A DNA stretch of 64,000 nucleotides from Lithodes maja (taxonomy: Eukaryota; Arthropoda; Malacostraca; Decapoda; Lithodidae), in assembly GCA_037953745.1 (NCBI GenBank), contig JBAKBP010004412.1:1-64000 (forward strand), in the 5' to 3' direction. The position numbers and the translations under genes are program-made. The notes beneath the pieces are model-generated. The model was not told the origin of the DNA. It saw nothing but the letters and a program-made list of their open reading frames with translations, and did no database searches. The number at the start of each line of letters is the position of its first letter. Position 1 is the stretch's first letter. Of the stretch, positions 1 to 10,895 are shown in pieces.

Positions 1-56
<56 letters not shown>

Positions 57-70
57 TATATATATATTTC
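1..70. repeat. (TA)n microsatellite
   Basis: An almost pure TA dinucleotide run opens the window and probably continues upstream of it. Confidence 0.95.
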
Positions 71-900
71 CTTGAAGGCATGTGAGATTAAATAATACAG
101 CATATTGTGCATTAATATATTTTGTGCTAAAGGATTCAATATCTCTCGCAATCATACGCTGTTGTTAATTGAATAGATGTAGGAGAGTACTGTAGTTTTC
201 AGAGGGTTCTTGGGTTGTAGTTGTTTGTTGTAACGTTTCGGCTACTTCATTAGCCATGCTCATACAGTTGATTCTGATTAGCAGGAATCGGAATCGGATT
301 GAAACTAGGTTGCTTCAAAGGTGGAAGTACAAGGGTCTAGTGGAGAAAAAAAAAAGTTTTGAAGGATGAAGAGTTATAGGTTATACAGCTAGTGGGCTTA
401 ACCACTTTGCTAATTGTTGTAATACATTTTGGTGAGCGTCCAACATGCCTCCTTATCGGTACATTCAACATAATTTTGTTTGCATTTTGATTCTGTCTTG
501 GTGATGCTAGATCAGGTCCAATATTGTTATCATTAAATATTTTCGTGGTTAGCTATCCAGTGATTTTTATTGGCGGCAGCACATGCAGGTTCTGCTCCTC
601 CCAACATCCGGTTGGCTTCCTCGTATAGGCTCGTCCATTGCTCATAAATAAGGTGCTTCCTCCCGACCAAACCATCGGGACCTCCTCCATCCGCCACCAT
701 TGTGTCCCGTGTCCACAACAGAAGCAGCTTAGAGTCACCCGCGGACCTGAGGTTCACCACGTGAGACCCAGGCCCACGGTCCACGATGGTCCTAATCTCT
801 TGTCTTGATTAAAAGGTTAAAAGTTAAAAAAGACATTTAAGTTAAAAAGTCAATAATTAAGTGCTAAGATTTGTTAAGGTGCTTCCTCCTGGCCACATCT
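71..900. other. No gene recognised; faint LINE-like fragments
   Basis: No convincing gene is present. Two short stretches near 646-670 and 876-900 share the sequence aaggtgcttcctcc in the same orientation. They look like duplicated scraps of the 3' region of the minus-strand LINE that follows. A TACTGTA heptamer lies at 188-194. Confidence 0.4.
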
Positions 901-999
901 CCGGAGCAGTTTCCATCTGCACCAGCTGAGCCTCATAGCTGCACGGCGGGTGCGGCTTCGAGACAGCCCCAGTTGATGGTAGTCAGAAGTTCAACCGGT

Positions 1000-3045
1000 T
1001 TTTAGTGTGGTCATGACGTATATAGTGGTTCTAGTGGATCTCTGTCAAGGACTAGCTTGGAGTGTGAAAACCAGCTATGCTTGCCTCTCACTGGTGCCTG
1101 GAGTATTTCATCGTCAGGCTCCAGGATGGTTTCCAATCTATTCCAGAGTTTAATTGCTCTGTAATGTAACCTAATATTTATGGGTTCGATGTTCGCCTCT
1201 TGGTGTAGTTCTTCAGTATTTCTTGTGTATGGGTATGTCTCGTCAGAGATCCATCTTAAGGCTCGATTTTGGATTCTCTGTAGTTTAAGTATTTGTTTTG
1301 CTTAGAGATACCATTGGAAATACAGGGTATTCCAGGATCGGGATAACAAAAGTTCTGAGCAGATGATATTTAATATGTTCGGGAAGATTCCTGAATTTGT
1401 ATAACTCACTGAGAGCTTGCATGCCTCTTCCGGTGGTTTCCTTGACGTGACTGCAGTATCCTGTTTTGGTAATTTTCAGACCCAGAATTTTGCCCTCTCT
1501 GCTGTAATCGATCAGTTCTCCGTCTGCAATCACATCATTCTTCTTGGCAGCTATGGGTATCAGGTTGAGCCAGGTTGGTTCTTATTTTCCATAGTTTCTC
1601 ATAATTGTTAACTTTTTTGATCTCAGTCCCCACGAGGTTGGCCATCATAATTTTTTATTTGCCTCTTTATGTGATAATCTGTGTTATATCATCGGCGTAT
1701 ATTACATGATGGCAGTCAACGTTTGGCTGTGGTAGGTCGCTGGTGTAAAATATGTAGAGGGTAGGTGAAAGGCTTCCGCCCTGAGCTAGACCGCTTTTTA
1801 TATGTATTTCTTCTCCAATAAAGCCCCCGATTCGGATTTTCACTGTTCTTTCTGTTAGGTAGTCACATAAGAATTTTTCTAAGTAAGGTGGTAGACCAAT
1901 TTGTAGTAGTTTATACTTAAGACCCTTGTGCCAGATCTTATCGAAAGCCTTTGATACATCTCTTAGTACTAGTGAGCATTGGTCTTTTCTGGCCATGGCA
2001 TTTGATATTATGTTGCAGGTTACTGCCAATGCTCTTCCTGTGCCCCTCCCGTCCCTAAACCCATGGTGGGTGCTGGGGAGTAGATTATTGCGTGTTAGGT
2101 AGTGTTTTAGTCTCAGGTTTACCGCTTTTCTAGTAGTTTTCCTGGAACTTCAAGTAAAGTTATTGGTCTATAGTTCTTGGGGTAGAGTGGCGATTTGTTC
2201 CCCTTCGGTATTAGGTGGAGGATACCTATTTTCAGTGCGTCGGGGAAGTATCCAAGGGATAGCGAGTCATTAAATATATCCATTAGGTTTTGTATGGCAT
2301 TGTTGAGAGGTTAATTAGAATCTCTTTTTTTATGCTGATTAGGCCTGGGGTGTTGTTTTTGGAAAATTTTATCGACTGCTTTAGTTCATCCATAGTTATT
2401 TTCCTTTTAACAATGTCATTATTGTCAAATCTTTGGTAGTTAATGTCTACATAGGGGATCGTTCTATGTAAATTGTTTTGGAGAAAGGTATGCACTCTTT
2501 CTTCATTGCCATTATCGAAATCTTCATTTTCCTGATCTGATATTTTAAAGGTTTCTTGCCATATTTTTCTGAAGACTGCCGTCTTTCTTTTATTCTCATA
2601 TATTTTTTTTATTATTTTCGTCCAGGATATATGGTGAAAGTGAATTGGCTGTTCCTTTAAGTTTCTTGAACTCATTCCAGAACGCTTTGGGGTTCTTGTG
2701 AAACGTTATTTTGTTTTCCCAGTTTTCCATTGGCTTGCTATGCTTTCCTCCACTAGTCACTGCTTTAGTCTCCAGTATGTATAGTAGCTGTGAATGTTCC
2801 AGCCGTGTCTTTGACTGTTATTAAAAAGTATGCCAAATGCTCGCTGGATTTCTATTATTTTGTCAGTAATCAGAGTTTTGTTTAGAGTTCTTGTGTTCTT
2901 TGTGGGGATTGCCTCCTCCATACCCTTAGTCACCGCTTTGTACCAATTTTCAATTTTTTTGTCGACTATCTCCATGCCTTAGTAGTCCTCCCAGTTCTCT
3001 TCCCTTGGGATATTGTTCTGATTAGCATAAGTGTTGATGGGGGCT
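1000..3045 (-). pseudogene. Non-LTR retrotransposon (LINE family K), broken reverse transcriptase
   Basis: Read on the minus strand, this is the reverse-transcriptase half of a non-LTR retrotransposon. Upstream linker sequence lies at 2757-2975 and 2283-2675. The RT core is at 1667-2029, with motif A-like DVSKAFDKIWH, a GLAQGGSLSPTLY motif and the catalytic box YADDITQ at about 1685-1710. The C-terminal segment is at 1285-1533, with KYHLLRTFVIPILEY, and weaker tail sequence continues to about 1000. Stops and frameshifts separate the pieces and no endonuclease domain is visible, so the copy is dead and 5'-truncated. The order and motifs fit the Jockey/CR1 group of LINEs, but I cannot name the clade. 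It abuts the Penelope-like fragment upstream. Confidence 0.75.
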
Positions 3046-3059
3046 TTTATAGGGGTTTC

Positions 3060-4195
3060 CAAATCGCTGTTTCTGCTCAGGTGGGCGGGGCTAGTCGGTG
3101 GTCTGCGGTCGTGGATGGCTGGCTGCTGCTAACCTCGCACTTTGTCTGTTGATTGGCTGGCTGGACACCCGGGCATCCTCAGTTGGGCGTTGGCGGGAGG
3201 GTGTGGAATGCTCGCTGTTGGTGTCGCCATGTTCTTCTTGATATCTGTAGGGGTAGGTTTTCCTCGCTGAGGGGAGAATTTGTAGGTCCGAGGTCTGGTT
3301 GTTTAGTGTAGGGTTGAGGGTCTGTATGTAAATGGCTTCAAGGATGGGGAGGCATCTAGGGTCAGGTTGATTATCTAATATGAAGGTGCTGGCTTCTAGG
3401 TCTTTGCGAATTAGTTTGGGGTGGCCTGGGGTGTTGTTGTTGTTGTTGTTGTTCCCCAAGCTGCCTGGCCGAACAGCCCCAAGGCCCCGAGCAAGGCCAC
3501 AACCGAGCGCCCCCACAGAACCCTCCCCGCCGACCACAATAAAGCCTGGGTGACCGAAGCCACTCCATAGCGGGGAGCTTGAGGAGGGCGCGGAAACGCC
3601 CGGGAAACCAAAGCCCCACCCAGGGCCCTGTGCCCCTCAGCAATTATGAAGAGAAAGTTGAGGGGCAAGGGAAAAATGTGACGCTTTGGCTTCCAATCTG
3701 GCCTGGGGTGTTGTAATGATTATTGATAATAGAGCCAGATTGTAGATGGAGGGTAAGATGACGGCTTAAGCGGGTCTGGGTCATGCCAATATACACTTTA
3801 CGGGGTCCACAGTCCCTGTGGGTACAAGAGTGTTGACATACTACATGGTCCAGACTCATTTGTTTTTTATTGTTGGCAGGGTGATTACGTAGAACAAGTT
3901 GGGAGGTTTTGGTAGATTTATAATATATAATCAGTTTGATTTTGTTTTCAGTGTTGGTGGGCTGGGCGTTTTTCAGGATGATGTCTCTTATGACGGCTTC
4001 GTCTGTTTTATGGTCAGAAGACATGTAGTTTTTGTAGTAAATGTTGATGTCCTCGGGGCTGGTGGTGTTGGGGGCTTCATTATTGTACCATTTTTCTAAG
4101 TGCTTCTTAATGGTTTTGTCAACGTTCGAGTTGGAGTAGCCGTTCTTGATGAGAACTTGAGTAAGGCGGTTTAGTTCACATGCCATCAAGAAAAT
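3060..4195 (-). pseudogene. Penelope-like element, C-terminal GIY-YIG endonuclease part
   Basis: On the minus strand, 3644-4189 encodes a linker rich in K and N, a Cys/His patch (VVCQHSCTHRDCG) and then KVYIGMTQTRLSRHLTLH. This is the YIG half of a GIY-YIG nuclease with its conserved Tyr and Arg. After an inserted element the frame resumes at about 3421 with RKDLEASTFILDN, and the downstream catalytic Glu context is LEAIYIQTLNPTLNNQ. The arrangement RT-linker-Cys/His-GIY-YIG is the hallmark of Penelope-like elements, in which this nuclease follows the reverse transcriptase. The RT itself is missing, so this is a 5'-truncated copy ending near 4195. The ORF is split by the 3438-3698 insertion. 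Family assignment is firm; activity is excluded. Confidence 0.82.
3438..3698 (-). mobile_element. AAC-tailed short retroposon inserted in the Penelope-like element
   Basis: A ~261-bp insertion is flanked by a perfect 16-bp direct repeat, tggcctggggtgttgt, at 3422-3437 and 3699-3714. On the minus strand it ends in an (AAC)n tail, seen as (GTT)n at about 3434-3452. Just before the tail it encodes GLFGQAAWG-like sequence. The same ending is found in the AAC-tailed LINE of 30.5-39.2 kb and in the fragment at 23.8 kb. Removing it rejoins the Penelope reading frame. It is either a heavily truncated LINE copy or a LINE-derived SINE. Confidence 0.8.
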
Positions 4196-4518
4196 ATACT
4201 ACCTGACTATACTAATTTCCGAATATATATATATAGAGAGAGAAGGCGTTGGAATAAGAGGAGAGAGACAGGGAAGTTATGAAAGCAATGAAGTAGAGGG
4301 GGGTGATGGAGGTACAGTTGGTCAAAGTTCCAGCTGACCCACCCTCGCTCTGGGGCTCGCAGAGTTAGCTGGCACTACGGTGTATTAAAGAGGCGTGTCT
4401 TACAAGGATTGTGATTGGTAGATCTGATTTCGGCTATATCAGTGTCAGAACATATATTAACCTAGGCAAAGGAAATATATCAATAGTAAAATTGCATATA
4501 GCGCTATGTATAATCATG
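4196..4518. other. No gene recognised
   Basis: AT-rich spacer with a short (TA)/(GA) run near 4224-4240. I see no coding or structured element in it. Confidence 0.4.
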
Positions 4519-4653
4519 AAATATCTCCAAATTGTCATAGATCTGTTTAATTAATTGACACAATAATGGATGATGGTATCATTGAATCAAGGATACCATC
4601 AGCCATTATTGTGTCAATTAATTAAGCAGATATATGACATTTTGGAGATATTT
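4519..4653. repeat. Long imperfect inverted repeat (62-nt arms, 11-nt loop)
   Basis: The left arm 4519-4580 and right arm 4592-4653 are reverse complements with about four mismatches in 62 positions. The loop is attgaatcaag. The arms start with aaatatctcc. This would form a strong hairpin in DNA or RNA. It could be a foldback MITE or a hairpin-RNA source; no flanking duplication is obvious. Confidence 0.85.
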
Positions 4654-4659
4654 GGAGAT

Positions 4660-4940
4660 ATATATGGCGTGGGTTCGATCTCAACAACCTGCAGTTGAGG
4701 TTTTTATTAAAACTTTCCGGACTGTGGAGGTTAGGTGTGGATGCGCCACCTCCGAGTTTCAACTGGTTCCCTGCCCACATCCTACCCCTTCTGGGGGTAT
4801 GTAGTTACCCTTGTGGCAGCCAGAGTCTACTTAGGACTACTTAGGAGAAGTTAGGTTAAGGAATTGTGTATTTTCATCCTCATTGGCTGCCGGCTTGAAA
4901 TAAACCGATTATATTTATTGTAATAATTATTATTATATAA

Positions 4941-4970
<30 letters not shown>
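4660..4970 (+). mobile_element. Possible 5'-truncated SINE with a (TTA)n tail
   Basis: A B-box-like ggttcgatctc occurs at about 4673-4683. It is followed by ~240 bp of unique-looking sequence, an AATAAA at about 4900 and a (TTA)n tail from 4921 to 4970. No A box is seen. This layout would fit a truncated tRNA-derived SINE, but the evidence is weak. Confidence 0.3.
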
Positions 4971-4972
<2 letters not shown>

Positions 4973-4974
4973 GG

Positions 4975-5331
4975 TTATTTTGCAAACTTTCTACATGTTC
5001 ATTCGAGAGTACAGTGTTTGCAATTTTTGTATCGTCTCCAAAGTTTGAGATTGTACAGGTGAGACCCTCATATATGTCGTTTATGTAAACTATGAAGAGA
5101 ACGGGCCCTATTACCGATCCCTGGGGTACCCCGCTAGTTACATTGGTTCATTTCGATGTTATGCCATTTATGACTTTCCTCTGCTTTCTTTCACTGAGCC
5201 AATTTTCAATCCTTCTCAACACTCCACCTTGTATTCCATGTGCTTAAAATTTGATCAATAAACGTTTGTGGGGTATTTTGTCAAAGGCCTTTAGAAAATC
5301 AAGGTATAAAATATCTACAGCTATATTCTAC

Positions 5332-5335
<4 letters not shown>
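4975..5335 (-). pseudogene. CR1-like LINE reverse-transcriptase fragment
   Basis: Minus-strand translation gives the RT palm with AVDILYLDFLKAFDKIPH (motif A), SGVPQGSV and FGDDTKIAN. Stops and a frameshift interrupt it, and the usual FADD is read as FGDD. It matches the neighbouring CR1-like copies at 5407-6625 and 8340-10600. Its 5' edge abuts an (AG)n tract that is also the tail of the next copy. Confidence 0.75.

Positions 5336-5406
<71 letters not shown>
5336..5406. repeat. (AG)n microsatellite, (CT)n tail of a CR1-like LINE
   Basis: A pure AG repeat. It forms the 3' tail (CT on the minus strand) of the CR1-like copy at 5407-6625. Confidence 0.9.
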
Positions 5407-5410
<4 letters not shown>

Positions 5411-6625
5411 AAAGAGTACACAGGAAATCAAGCAACAACAGGTCTAGTGACCCATCTAGGCTGCTTGTCCTCCAAAACACTGAGGATCAAGAGTCCAAAC
5501 AGTGGTTTAGAGTGGGTAAGGGAACATTGGAAAGGTAACTACTGCCCTGGAACTAATGTCCGTGGCAGGATTAGGAAGTTAGTATGGGACAGATGGGTTA
5601 GTAACTGAGGGGGGGATAAAATAAAGTTATTCATTTACAAACGCAGTCAGTCGCGGGTTTGATGCGATATATTTGTCTAGGCGAAGTTTAAATGAATCAA
5701 CGGTGCTGCAGTCTATAACGTCTCGGGAAGCCAATTCCACAAGTTGAAGAAGAAATTCTTAGATTCGTGTGAGTTAAAAGATTTACCAATAATTTTGCAA
5801 CCGTTTCCATGTGTGTAATTAGATTGGTCGATAGTAAAGTACTTACTACAGTTCATATTGTTGATGCCTTTGATGATTTTGAACACTTGAATTAAGTCGC
5901 CTCTTAATCTGCGCTGGGTTAAAGGAAATAGATTTAATTCTCAAAGACGCTCCTAGTATGGTTTGTTCTTTAGGAAAGGTATCATTTGGGTAACTCTATG
6001 TTGAACTCGTTCTAGTTTGTCTATATCTTTTTGGTAATAAGGTCACCAGGATTGAACCCAGTATTCCAGAAGAGGGCGGACTAAGGAATTGTAAAGGGTT
6101 AGGATAACTTCTTTGGATTTTTGCTCAAATGACCTGCCTATAAAGCCAATTATTTTGTTTGCTTTCTTAACAACTTCTGAACATTGTTGAATCGGTTTTA
6201 GGTTACTCGATATTGTTTCTCCCAGATCGGTTTCTCTGTTTACATTCTTAAGCTGAGTGCCATTCATCGAATAGTTTGCTTTCTCATTTTGGTATCCGAT
6301 ATATAGTACTTTACATTTAGCCGCATTGAATCTCATTTGCCAAATTTGGGCCCAACATAACAACTTATCTAGATTGTGTTGCATATCGTCAACTTGTTCT
6401 TTTGAGAGTACGCTATTTGCAATTTTTGTATCGTCAGCAAATTTTGAGATTGTATAGGTGAGACCCTCATCTAAGTCGTTGATGTATATTAGAAAGATAA
6501 TTGTTCCTAGTACCGATCCCTGGGGTACCCCGCTACTTACATTGGTCCATTTAGATGCCTTACCGTTTATGACTACTCTTTGCTTTCTGTCGCTGAGCCA
6601 ATTTTCTATCCATTTCAACACCCCC
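5407..6625 (-). pseudogene. CR1-like LINE, 3' half
   Basis: The minus-strand ORF 6043-6621 (192 aa) encodes RT from MLKWIENWLSDRKQRV through SGVPQGSVLG to the catalytic KFADDTKIANS. It goes on to the thumb region with CKVLYIG and LYNSLVRPLLEY. Downstream, to about 5640, frameshifted sequence continues with the conserved C-terminal stretch seen intact at 9925-10332. About 220 bp of 3' UTR then leads to the (CT)n tail. The FADDTK box, LVRPLLEY and LERVQRR-type C-terminus are typical of CR1-clade LINEs. The copy is 5'-truncated at about 6625, inside the RT. Confidence 0.82.
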
Positions 6626-6955
6626 CAGGGGGGTGGGGAACAAAATATGAGAAAATTATAGAATATGGTAACAAAGGATAATCCGAAAGAATAAGAAAAA
6701 TGGATAGCTGGAATTTAAAAGAAAGGCAAAACGACAGATGTTGAGTAAAAAGACATTGGAATTTATTGATTACAGACGAAATGACCTTGACAATTGAATT
6801 AAACAACTGAAGAGAGAGAGAGAGAGAGTCACCATAATAACCAGCAACCATCCTCACATTCAAGGCCACGCTATCATATTTTTATCACAGAGAGAAATGG
6901 TCGAGAGATATACTGTAGATATATCATAAAAAGTATAATTTTATATAAATACTGT
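6626..6955. other. No gene recognised
   Basis: Non-coding spacer with a short (GA)n near 6812-6828. Nothing else is supported. Confidence 0.4.
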
Positions 6956-6992
6956 TTATATATATATATATATATATATATACAGTATATAG

Positions 6993-7055
<63 letters not shown>

Positions 7056-7100
7056 ATATATATAATATAATATAATATATATATATATATAATATTATAT
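6956..7100. repeat. (TA)n microsatellite
   Basis: A long TA repeat with irregular ATA/TAATA interruptions. Confidence 0.9.
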
Positions 7101-7104
7101 ATAC

Positions 7105-7260
7105 GCTACATTCCGGCTTGGATTCGAACCTGTAATGTCCGGGTTGACTCTTGTGGTTGTAGTTGAGGGCTGACAGCTGCCCTCCTCTGTGTCAGCTGGT
7201 CAATGATACTATTGCTGGCAGCACGGAGGTGATAGTGAGGTAGAGTTGGTTGGTCATTTA
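7105..7260 (-). mobile_element. Possible tRNA-derived SINE end
   Basis: On the minus strand a B-box-like GGTTCGAATCC lies at about 7117-7127, immediately followed by a (TA)n tail. An A-box-like TGACACAGAGG lies upstream, but at unusually wide spacing. This is a tentative SINE call. Confidence 0.3.
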
Positions 7261-7574
7261 TTGAAGCAAGGAAACCAAACGAGTGGTTATGACTGGCAAA
7301 AGAACTGGTTAGCAACATGGTGGAGCTGGTTTAGTACGCAGCATTTGCTGTTTGGCAAAGAAGTTATTACTGGTGATGCACACAGCTCCCAGGGGCCCTA
7401 CTTACTCAGTGTTCTGATCAGGGTTCTTTAAAGAAGTGTTAACACAATTTGGGGCTGCTAGTCGCAGTGTTTTGGTTATATTCCTGTCGTGGGATAGTGA
7501 GAGGAAGAAGGGTATACATAAAGTAGGAGAGTGGGTGCTGTATAAGGCCATCGTAGGTTCTGGCCGCACTATAT

Positions 7575-7575
7575 A

Positions 7576-7614
<39 letters not shown>
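7575..7614. repeat. (TA)n microsatellite
   Basis: Pure TA repeat. The reading frames crossing it are low-complexity artefacts. Confidence 0.9.
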
Positions 7615-7617
<3 letters not shown>

Positions 7618-7901
7618 TGATCATGGGTCGCATGTGTTGCCGTTGTATCTCTCTTTGATAATGCGAGGAGCAATGGTATTTTTTTTTATCTAATGGCATA
7701 TCACGGCCCTTTTTTATAAAAAAGCTCCAGCCTCGGGGCAGAAAATAGTGTTGATGTGCAGATGGTGGATTGTATGTGTAATAGAGCATTTACACCAAAA
7801 GTATTATCCACCTACTGGTACCTACCAAATATATTTATTTAATTAAATTTCATCAATAATGAAAACAAAAACATACACTCTCTCTCTCTCATTCGGACAC
7901 A

Positions 7902-7972
7902 CCAAGAAAATAGTAAAGGTTTGGGTGTGTTTGCCCCTGTTTACACTGTGACATACTGCCGAGTCCTTGGTC
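7902..7972 (+). repeat. Dispersed ~70-bp module, copy 1
   Basis: Shares ccaagaaaatagt, ggtttgggtgtgtttg and ccctgtttacactgt with copies at about 10647-10700, 10793-10868, 12134-12208 and 12248-12320. All sit between (CT)n and (CA)n tracts. Confidence 0.75.
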
Positions 7973-7983
7973 TCTATCTCACT

Positions 7984-7984
<1 letters not shown>

Positions 7985-8050
<66 letters not shown>
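7985..8050. repeat. (CT)n microsatellite
   Basis: A long pyrimidine dinucleotide run. The ERER-type minus-strand ORF over it is an artefact. Confidence 0.95.
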
Positions 8051-8053
<3 letters not shown>

Positions 8054-8250
8054 ATCTTAAAGTTTAATAGTAACGAACCAAATAGCAGCAATGCGAAAGT
8101 CCCTAATTTCAAAAAAGCAAACTTTCGTACACTTAGAGTCTAGGAGCAATATTTAAAGATACTGATTGGAGCTTTTTAATAAACAATAACGACATAAATA
8201 ATGCATGGACATTTTTCATGATCACATACATAAGAACGGTTTAAGACTAC

Positions 8251-8253
<3 letters not shown>

Positions 8254-8281
<28 letters not shown>
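8254..8281. repeat. Poly(A) tract
   Basis: About 28 A residues. It may be the tail of an unrecognised retroposon upstream (8051-8253), for which I see no coding evidence. Confidence 0.8.
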
Positions 8282-8283
<2 letters not shown>

Positions 8284-8339
8284 GGCCTACAGTCCATAAT
8301 GATAAACCTAATGGTGCAATAAAGAGATTTCCGACAGTT

Positions 8340-10600
8340 TGCATGCTACAAAGAAAGCTCATGATCGATTAAAATCCTCCCAAAATGACGAAGAACGGGT
8401 GAAATTCATAGAACTATGACGCAAAACCAAAAAGTTAATTAAGCAAAGTAAAAAGACTCTGGAGTTACATGTTGCGATTCATAGTAAAACAAACCCACAA
8501 GAATTTCACAGTTGCATCAGAAAGAAGAAAGTAGTTACTTCAACTATTGGACCGTTAGTCGATGAAAATGGAGAATACATCAAAGACAAAGTACAAATGC
8601 CCTCAATACCTTCTTTGCGTCAGTTTTTATAACAGAAGACTTTAGTGATATCCCTACAATATCGCCGGTTCAAATATATAATTCTGACGTTCTAAGTAAT
8701 ATCAGCATTACAGAGAGAGAGAGAAGTATTGAAATGTTTAGAAAAACTCAAGGTAACTATATCGCCTGGACCTGATACGATCTCACCTAGAATTCTAAAG
8801 GACGCTAAGGATGAGCTTTACTATATGCTCTATGCTCAGGCCCAATCCCCATTTTGGGGGTAGCTTTACAATCTACTGATATTGCTCTTCAGTAAATCCT
8901 TGCAGGACTTCTCGGACTATGCCTGATCATTGGAAGCTCGCAAACATAACACCGATATTAAAAAAAACACAGCAAATCCTTACCTAGTAACTATTGTCCA
9001 ATTAGCTTAACTTCAATTACAAGTAATATGCTAGAAACACTCATAGACTGACTCAGAAATCTTTTAGAGGAAAATAACATACTTAACAATATTCAGCACG
9101 GCATTCGTAACAAACGTTCCTGCTTAACAAACCTCTTAGACTTCTTTCACAATATATTCAACCTATATGATGAGAGTAAAACTGTAGATATTATATACCT
9201 TAACTTTTAAATGGCCTTTGACAAAGTTCCTCACAAACGATTATTGATAAAACTAAAAGCGCATGGAATACAAGATGGTGTGTTGAAATGGATAGCAAAT
9301 TGGCTTGGTGACAGAAAACAAAGAGTAGTAATTAATTGTATAGCATCCAAATAGATCAATGTAAGTAGCGGGATACCCCAGGGATCGGTACTGGGGCCAG
9401 TTCTCTTCCTAGTATATATTAACAACATAGATGATGGTCTCACCTGTACAATCTTAAAGTTTGCTGACGATACAAATATTGCGAATAGCGTACTCTCAAA
9501 TGAACATGTTAAATATATTCAACATAATCTAGGTAAGTTGTCATGCTGGGCTCAAATTTGGCAATCTAATCTCAGTGCGGATAAATGTAAAGTACTCTAT
9601 ATCGGAAACCGAAATGAGAAAGCAAACTATTCAATGAACGGCACTCAGCTTAAGAGCGTAGACAGATAAACTGATTTGGGAGTAACAATATCGAGTAACC
9701 TAAAACCCAGTCAACAATATACAGAAGTTGTTAAGAAGGTAAACAAAATTATTGGCTTTATAGGCAGGTCACTTGAGCATAAATCCAAAGATGTAATCCT
9801 AACTCGTTATAATTCCTTAGTCCGCCCTCTGCTGGAATATTGCGTTCAGTCCTAGTGCCCTTACTATAAAAAAATATATAGCCAAGCTAGAACGAGTTCA
9901 ACGTAGAGTTACCAAAATGACGCCTTGCCTAAAAACAAACCATACGAGGAGCGGCTTAGAAAATTAAATCTATTTAATTTAACCCAACGCAGATTAAGAG
10001 GTGACTTAATTCAAGTGTTCAAAATCATCAAAGGCATCGACAATATGAACTGTAATCAGTACTTCACTATCGATCAATCAAATTACACGCGGGGAAACGG
10101 TTGCAAAATTATTGGTAAATCTTTTAACTCACACGAGTCTAAGAATTTCTTCTTTAATGGAGTTGTCAACTTGTGGAATGGGCTTCCTCGAGATGTTATA
10201 GACTGCAGCACGGCTGATTCTTATCAACTTCGCCTAGACAAACACCTTGCCTTAAATCTGCGACTGACTGCATTTGTAAATGAATACCTTTTTGTTTACC
10301 TCTCAGATTCATCAATGATATTGCATTTATAAATAACTAAGATGTAACTCTCTTTTCCCCAGATACACGAACGATCACTTGAAACTGTGTTATGTTACTA
10401 ACCCAACTTTCCCCTACAAATATCTTCCAATCCTGCCACGAAAATTAGTCTCAGGGCAGTACTTCCCTATCCAATTTTTCCCTTACCCAATTTAAACCAC
10501 TGTTTGGAAACTTTGATCATCAGTGTTTTAGAGGGTAAGCAGCCTTGAGGAGTCACTAGATGTGTTGTTGCTTGATTTCCTTAGCACACCTTCTGTACTC
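8340..10600 (+). pseudogene. CR1-like LINE, 5'-truncated copy with complete 3' end
   Basis: Plus-strand remnant running from the endonuclease-RT linker (KKAHDRLKSSQNDEERVKF near 8350) through the RT. It includes PGPDTISPRILKDAKDELY near 8770-8820, the GIPQGSVLGPVLFLVYINN region near 9370-9425 and the catalytic FADDTNIANS at about 9459-9488. The C-terminal ORF is 9925-10332, with KPYEERLRKLNLFNLTQRRL. Multiple stops and frameshifts inactivate it. The 3' UTR matches that of the minus copy at 5407-6625, and both end with tgttgcttgatttcctt followed shortly by tactctctctctc. A 40-bp RTE tail is inserted at 8822-8861. Confidence 0.85.
8822..8861 (-). mobile_element. Minimal 40-bp RTE 3'-end insertion
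   Basis: The segment ctcaggcccaatccccattt and its flanks are the reverse complement of the last bases of the RTE-1 element ending at 38235. It is flanked by an 8-bp direct repeat, agctttac, at 8814-8821 and 8862-8869. Removing insert plus one repeat restores the CR1 frame as KDELYNLLILLFSKS. Confidence 0.85.
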
Positions 10601-10895
10601 TCTCTCTCTCACACACACATACACACACACACACACACAATACCGATGTTTGGGTGTGTTTGTCCCTGTTTATATTGCTTGATATAATACCCCTCCCTCT
10701 CTCTCTTACAAACATAGCACTCTTTCTCTATCTCGCCCTCTCATACACAAACACTCCCTCTCACACACATACAGACAAACTCACACTCACATGCCAAGGA
10801 AATAGTGGAGGTTTTGGTTGTGTTTGTTCTTGTTTACACTGTCTGACATAATTCCAAACCCCTTGCTCTCTATCTCTCTCTCTCTCTCTCTCTCA
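10596..10895. repeat. (CT)n/(CA)n tracts with two copies of the ~70-bp module
   Basis: Alternating CT and CA microsatellites. Module copies lie at about 10647-10700 (partial) and 10793-10868. The left part forms the tail of the CR1-like copy; the right part abuts the 5' edge of the next one. Confidence 0.8.

Noticed and set aside
7843..8112. 89-aa minus-strand ORF with an Arg-Glu repeat
   Set aside because: It is the translation of a (CT)n microsatellite.
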